From contig JBKPMF010000241.1 of assembly GCA_046732015.1 (NCBI GenBank), forward strand, positions 1-5,596: 5,596 nt of DNA. Reading direction: 5' to 3'. The notes beneath the pieces are model-generated. The model had not been told where the DNA came from. It saw nothing but the letters and a program-made list of their open reading frames with translations, and made no database searches. Source of the stretch: JAOUEA01 sp046732015 (GTDB lineage: Bacteria > Actinomycetota > UBA4738 > HRBIN12). Numbering within the stretch: position 1 is the first letter of the stretch; each line of letters starts with the position of its first letter. Below, in pieces: positions 5,353-5,596 of the stretch. The translations under genes and the position numbers were made by a program.

Positions 5353-5596
5353 ATGATTGAACCGAAGTTCAAGCGAGACCCCGCCGAGATGTGGTGGATC
5401 CAGCAGGCCAGGTGCATCGGCGAGGACCCGGAGCTGTTCTTCCCGATCGGAAGCACGGGTCCGGCCGTCGAACAGACCCGGCGCGCGATCGCCGTGTGCC
5501 ACGAGTGCCCGGTCCGCGCCGACTGTCTCGAATGGTCGCTCGACTCCTGCCAGGACGCCGGGGTGTGGGGCGGCATGGGCGAAGAGGACCGGCGCG
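5353..5596 (+). CDS. whiB: WhiB-family iron-sulfur transcriptional regulator, WhiB1-like (C-terminus outside window)
   Basis: The 81 visible residues carry the full WhiB cluster-binding set: C21, then C49 and C52 in CHECP, then C58 in ADCLEW. The turn GVWGG (70-74) follows. WhiB proteins hold a 4Fe-4S cluster sensitive to nitric oxide and oxygen, and work with the primary sigma factor at promoters. DPELFFPIGSTGPA and QDAGVWGGMGEEDRR closely follow mycobacterial WhiB1, so a WhiB1-like role is my best guess. C66 is an extra cysteine. The basic C-terminal DNA-contact segment lies beyond the window. Two starts are possible. ATG at 5353 has GGTGA three bases upstream. ATG at 5389 gives MWWIQQARC, which places the first cysteine at residue 9, exactly as in WhiB1, but has a poor ribosome binding site. 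The gene is divergent from the phosphodiesterase and has a candidate promoter at 5276-5305. Confidence 0.92.
   Translation, partial: MIEPKFKRDPAEMWWIQQARCIGEDPELFFPIGSTGPAVEQTRRAIAVCHECPVRADCLEWSLDSCQDAGVWGGMGEEDRR
5357..5372. promoter_or_regulatory. Second GAAC-N4-GTTC inverted repeat at the whiB start
   Basis: TTGAAC-CGAA-GTTCAA has perfect six-base arms and the same GAAC-N4-GTTC core and spacing as the palindrome at 5280-5295; the centres are 77 bases apart. It covers codons 2-7 of whiB if the gene starts at 5353, or ends 16 bases before the ATG if it starts at 5389. It could be a second operator, or an RNA hairpin with a four-base loop over the start region. Confidence 0.4.

Noticed and set aside
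5292..5576. Minus-strand frame opposite whiB
   Set aside because: It is antisense to a clear WhiB protein and has no recognisable features.

Overview
The window is high-GC bacterial DNA that most likely comes from an actinomycete-type genome (Actinomycetota). Two features point there: a WhiB-family iron-sulfur regulator at the right edge, and a protein of the mycothiol-dependent maleylpyruvate isomerase family in the middle. Every intact gene whose end is visible stops with TGA, and GTG and TTG starts occur. I cannot place the genome at genus level.

Layout: one gene, whiB, runs rightward from about 5353 and leaves the window. All other genes run leftward. From right to left these are a glycerophosphodiester phosphodiesterase (4520-5299), a 134-residue protein of unknown function coupled to it by a TTGA overlap (4119-4523), a GNAT acetyltransferase interrupted by one in-frame TAG (3389-4075), and an ABC-F ATPase (1709-3346). 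These are followed by a maleylpyruvate-isomerase-family protein (1035-1712), a family 5 uracil-DNA glycosylase (349-1038), and the start of a degraded or frameshifted RTX calcium-binding-repeat sequence that leaves the window on the left.

Two groups of genes look translationally coupled. The phosphodiesterase and the 134-residue protein share a TTGA overlap. ABC-F, the isomerase-family protein and the glycosylase are joined by GTGA and ATGA overlaps, so they are probably made together from one mRNA. The GNAT gene sits between the groups with gaps of about 42 bases on each side. It may have its own leaderless promoter.

The most notable non-coding part is the 53-base divergent region between the phosphodiesterase and whiB. 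A perfect 16-base palindrome lies between a plausible -35 and -10 for whiB. A second 16-base element with the same GAAC-N4-GTTC core lies at the whiB start, and a third, unrelated inverted repeat lies between them. This looks like an operator array controlling whiB and perhaps the leftward operon. I saw no tRNA or rRNA gene, CRISPR array or insertion sequence, and no new multi-gene system that I could defend.
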